From Pelodera strongyloides (lineage: Eukaryota; Nematoda; Chromadorea; Rhabditida; Rhabditidae): 64,000 bases of DNA. The stretch spans positions 152,843 to 216,842 of the forward strand of contig JAANDG010000219.1 in assembly GCA_036852015.1 (NCBI GenBank), in the 5' to 3' direction. The notes beneath the pieces were generated by a model, which was not told where the DNA came from, did no database searches, and saw only the letters and a list, made by a program, of their open reading frames with translations. How positions within the stretch are numbered: position 1 is the stretch's first letter; each line of letters opens with the position of its first letter. Below, one piece after another: positions 60,811 through 64,000 of this stretch. The position numbers were made by a program, and so were the translations under genes.

Positions 60811-61071
60811 TCAAGCACCAATATTGCAATCTGCCTGGTCACTCAACTCAACGAGATCGAGCGCGTTAATTTTCGATTTGAACGATTCTATAGTTGAGCT
60901 GCGGACAGTCACCTCGTCAAGAAGATTCCAAATTCTAGTGACTCGATGTTTAAAAAATGATTGAGTTTGTAACGTCGAAACCATTTCCTGACGTATATAT
61001 AAAGAGTTACCATCTCTCCTCTGTCTACCACCTAAAATGAACATACTATCGAGCACGGGGTGTTTATGCAA
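60811..61071 (-). pseudogene. LINE ORF2, C-terminal segment
   Basis: HKHPVLDSMFILGGRQRRDG and SFFKHRVTRIWNLLDEVTVR match the end of CR1/Jockey ORF2 proteins, where a TR-WN-L motif precedes the last helix. It is one frame away from the upstream RT segment; the break lies near 61050-61075. Confidence 0.85.
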
Positions 61072-62225
61072 CCCAAAACCTCGGCGATCTTAAAACATTC
61101 TATGAGATCGTACACGATCCTTCGATGTTGTAGAGATTTTAGACTAAACACTGTTAACCGTTCCTCTTTAGTGAAATTATGATACATTTCATAATTGATC
61201 TTATTGAGTGCTATTTTTGTGAAACGATTTTGCACTCGTTCTACCAATAGGATTTCGTTTTTAGAATAAGGAGACCATACAGTAGAAGCATATTCCAAGA
61301 TGGGACGGACATAAGAAGTATAGCTTTTAAGATAAACAGAGAGATTTGGCTGAACAATGGATTTAAGGATACGAGTTGCAGTTACCGTTGCAGACCGGAC
61401 TATTTTCTCAATATGCGAACTGAAACTTAAGTCCGACGAGACCATAATACCGAGATCGCGAATAGTATTGATTTTAGGGATGACAGAGCCATTGATTTTC
61501 AGAGGGAATTCCCACTGATCACCAATTGCGAGGTGTTGGCATTTAGGCTCGGAAATCTTCATTTTCCAAGTGTTTGACCAAATCAGTAAATTTTCCAGCT
61601 CCTCTCGCATTTGGTAATATGCAACATGAGGGTCAGCCTTTTCCATCACACGTGAGAGTTTTACATCATCAGCGTACATAACGATAGAGCTTCCCCCCAA
61701 ACTGCACAAATCAATGTCGTTAATATAAATTAGAAAAAGGTTTGGTCCAAGAATGCTGCCTTGAGGAACACCACTAGAACATGGGAGGGATTTTGAGACA
61801 GCATTTTTGTACTTCACTTGAAAAGTGCGATCAGACAAATAGGACGAAATCCAATCACATACTAGGGAAGAAATTCCATACATACGAAGCTTATACAACA
61901 GAAAACGGTGGTTAACAATATCGAATGCCTTCGCAAAGTCAATATAGATACAGTCCACTTGTTCTCCGTTTTCTTTAGCCTCGAACCATTCGCTCATGCA
62001 CGTTAAAAGTTGAGTTGTGGTGCTTCTCCCTTTGAGGAAGCCGAACTGGTTCGAGGAAAAGAGATCACGAGAAAACATGTGATCCATAATAGAGGACTTT
62101 AAGATATTTTCAAAAACCTTACAGATAGAGGAAGTTAAAGAAATAGGACGATAGTTTTCGATTTGAGTATGAGGTGGTTTTTTAGGCAACGGAGCAACAA
62201 ACGCGTGCTTCCATTCTTCAGGCAA
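61032..62225 (-). pseudogene. LINE ORF2, reverse transcriptase segment
   Basis: Domain order is plain: PEEWKHAFVAPLPKK, ENYRPISLTSSICKVFENIL, KGRSTTTQ, DFAKAFDIVNH, SGVPQGSILGPNLFLIYIND and SIVMYADDVKL. YADD is the catalytic motif and is intact. The thumb region follows with LGIMVSSDLSFSSHIEKI and WSPYSKNEILLVERVQNRF. The segment is open over 397 codons but is frameshifted at both ends relative to its neighbours. Confidence 0.95.
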
Positions 62226-63375
62226 GACACACAGCGAAGAGACTATTGAAAAACTTGGTTAAAATAGGGACTAGAATAATACGCAGATTCTTAATAACAA
62301 ACGAGGAAATACCATCAGGCGTTTGCGAATGCTTATTTGGCAGGTCACGAATGGCACTTTCAACCATCGATTCCGTAATCAAAAAATTGTACTGCGCAGG
62401 GCCAGGGTAGGGAGAAGAAAATGGGGGAATGGGAGAATCGTCATCGGGCACATAAACAGAGTGGAAGAAATTTGCAAAGAGATTGGAAATCTTAACAGGA
62501 TCGGAAACATGGGCAGGGGAAGAAACTGAAGGAACGAAAAATGATTGCGAGACAGCAGAGGGGTTTTTGCTTTTTGAGTTTAAATAAGAAAAGAATTTCT
62601 TGGGATCATTCGCATTTACCGCTCGTCTCTCGATATTTGCCTCAAACCTTTTGCACATAGTTCGGTATTTTTTGTCGGCAACTGCAAAACGTTCCTGCCC
62701 ACCAGGCTGGTCTATGTTAGAAAAAGCTTTTTCCATACTTAACTTAGCCCAGCCGATGTGTCGAGGAAGTTTATTTGAGCAAGGTTTTTGTGGAATACGA
62801 GAAATAGCGGATTTAATACACGAGAGAAGGAAAGCGTAATCCTCTTGAATAGTTGAATTCCTCGTACAAAAGGAACGGAAATCAGTGTCAGATATTTTAC
62901 TGCTAATAAATACAAAATCGTCCGGGGTTAAGCGTTGAAAATTACCAGAAAATTGCTCGATAGTAGATTCCAGCACGAGATCGAAGACAAGGGAGAGATG
63001 GTCGCTCTGCGCAATGGGAGCCACAGTTTGAATATTCTCCACAACGTCGAGACTGTCTGCAACAACAACATCAAGAATTCTTACACTATCTCGAAAAGTA
63101 GGCAGCTTATTCAATAAAACATATTGTTGAAGAAAGAAAATCTTTGAACTTTTCCGTGGCTTACCAACGAACGAAAATTGGCTAGCAAATTGAACATTAA
63201 AATTGAGATCACCAAGAAGCACATTTGAATCACGATCTGTTAGGTAAGTTTCTACACAATCCAAAATACCTTCAGTGTCAACTATAGAAATGTCGGGAGG
63301 CCTATAGCAAAGAACTATGCGTAGACTACAAGAAGCGTGAATATCAACATACATAATTGCAGTACTACAAACCAA
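62218..63375 (-). pseudogene. LINE ORF2, endonuclease C-terminal half and linker
   Basis: Contains LRIVLCYRPPDIS, VLLGDLNFNVQF and QSDHLSLVFDL, the C-terminal APE-type motifs (GDLN, SDH). A linker follows with KKFFSYLNSKSKNPSAV and TPDGISSFVIKNL, the usual lead-in to the RT. The frame breaks at 62218-62225 exactly where PEEWKHAFV should follow. Confidence 0.9.
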
Positions 63376-63649
63376 AAATATTCATTTGAACAAATCGCTT
63401 ATCAACGAAAAGACATATGCCGGCACCCCTAACCTTACCACTATCAAGTGGCCTATCATTTCTATATACTATATAATTACCACACGGGTCTAATAAAGCG
63501 GAGCACGTGTTTGAATCAAGCCATGTTTCACAGATGGCAATGGCCGAATATTCCAATGTACGTGTCATATTTTGAATTACATATCTTCTGTTGTGACTAC
63601 GAGACAAAATTGAATGAGCATTAAAACTGATACAAGATAAACGATTCAA
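63365..63649 (-). pseudogene. LINE ORF2, endonuclease N-terminal segment
   Basis: SCISFNAHSILSR carries the N of the first endonuclease motif, AICETWLDSN carries the catalytic E, and YRNDRPLDSGKVRGAGICLF follows. A stop after FVQMNIFGL and a frame change near 63370 separate it from the next half. Confidence 0.9.
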
Positions 63650-63675
63650 TCTGCAAGTCGCGATTTTCGGATCGC

Positions 63676-63924
63676 CTAGCCCGGCGTGTTCCCTACTGAC
63701 AGACGAGGAAAATCCTCATCTGACGGAAGGGAGCGCTCACTGCCAGGAGACCCCAAAATTGCACTGTTAAAGGGGTCAAAAGCCGGCACAGTCTCATCGC
63801 CATCATCTGGGACATAGGTCGCCAGAGTATGCCCGAGTACACTAGTGGGAGAGCTCTCGACAACAGTTGGTTGTACAGGAGTTACTTGCATTATCGAACT
63901 ACACCGCGTGAGAAGCTGAGCCAC
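63676..63924 (-). pseudogene. LINE leader or ORF1 fragment (82 codons)
   Basis: [20 protein letters not shown], then an acidic, Ser/Pro-rich stretch with SLPSDEDFPRLSVGNTPG and a stop. No zinc knuckle or esterase motif is present, so it may be only part of ORF1 or a leader ORF. Its first 15 codons also occur in the intron fragment at 45027-45147. Confidence 0.5.
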
Positions 63925-64000
63925 TTGAATGTGCTCAGCCTGTATGTGTTTTCTCTCTTTTCATGTTAATTTACATTTGCTACTGTTTTTCGTTTTTTTT

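Larger units (their letters stand above)
60780..64000 (-). mobile_element. CR1/Jockey-like LINE, frameshifted, 5' end beyond or at the right edge
   Basis: On the minus strand: a leader ORF, an apurinic endonuclease, a reverse transcriptase and a C-terminal WNLL region, in LINE order. AATAAA follows the last stop near 60803. At least three frame breaks separate the coding pieces (near 63370, 62220 and 61050), so this copy is not autonomous. Its plus-strand ORFs are shadows. The first 121 bases inside the right window edge are repeated in the ACSF2 intron at 45027. Confidence 0.92.

Noticed and set aside
60577..60897. 106-codon lysine-rich plus-strand ORF
   Set aside because: Antisense to the LINE 3' end and its A/T-rich tail.
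1..64000. CRISPR array or bacterial-type system
   Set aside because: The repeats are dispersed or directly tandem without unique spacers, and the genes have introns.

Overview
This is a eukaryotic, almost certainly invertebrate animal, nuclear segment. It is AT-rich. Its genes are split into short exons (about 40 to 150 bases) by GT-AG introns, often with short T-rich acceptors of the TTTTCAG or TTTTAG type, and there are no operons of bacterial kind. Two conserved animal genes anchor it: a PP2A B56 regulatory subunit and an ACSF2-type acyl-CoA synthetase. The acceptor style would suit a nematode or a related small invertebrate, but nothing seen fixes the phylum.

Layout. Positions 3-3649 (minus) hold the N-terminal 374 codons of the B56 gene, cut by the left edge. 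From 3806 to 5925 lies a probable Helitron-like element with an internal array of about 225-bp repeats. From 6.9 to 9.16 kb (minus) lies an unrecognised secreted-protein gene. From 9.2 to 43 kb the window is mostly non-coding and repeat-derived: palindromic TTAA-flanked elements, tRNA-headed repeats, Helitron-like elements and CT/GA microsatellites. It holds two newly assembled small genes (22.0-22.4 kb and 36.1-37.5 kb, both minus). The ACSF2-like gene runs from about 44.6 to 53.4 kb (plus), with one of two possible first exons at 41.0 or 43.6 kb. From 57.4 to 60.3 kb two tiny secreted-protein genes lie head to head. From 60.8 kb to the right edge (minus) is a frameshifted CR1/Jockey-like LINE.

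The most unusual feature is the mobile DNA. At least nine unrelated families of short, often near-perfectly palindromic elements are all flanked by TTAA and all begin AGG, AGC, AGT or similar. At least three pairs of different families sit back to back sharing one TTAA. Two 449-bp copies of a TC...CTGG element lie exactly between A and T (the Helitron signature) and carry a tRNA-like sequence. The LINE 5' region is identical over at least 121 bases to a piece of the ACSF2 intron that begins three bases inside the intron.

The two conserved genes have housekeeping roles (phosphatase targeting, fatty-acid activation). There is no evidence in the window that any of the genes act together. All multi-exon models were built by hand from splice signals and reading-phase agreement, with no transcript evidence.
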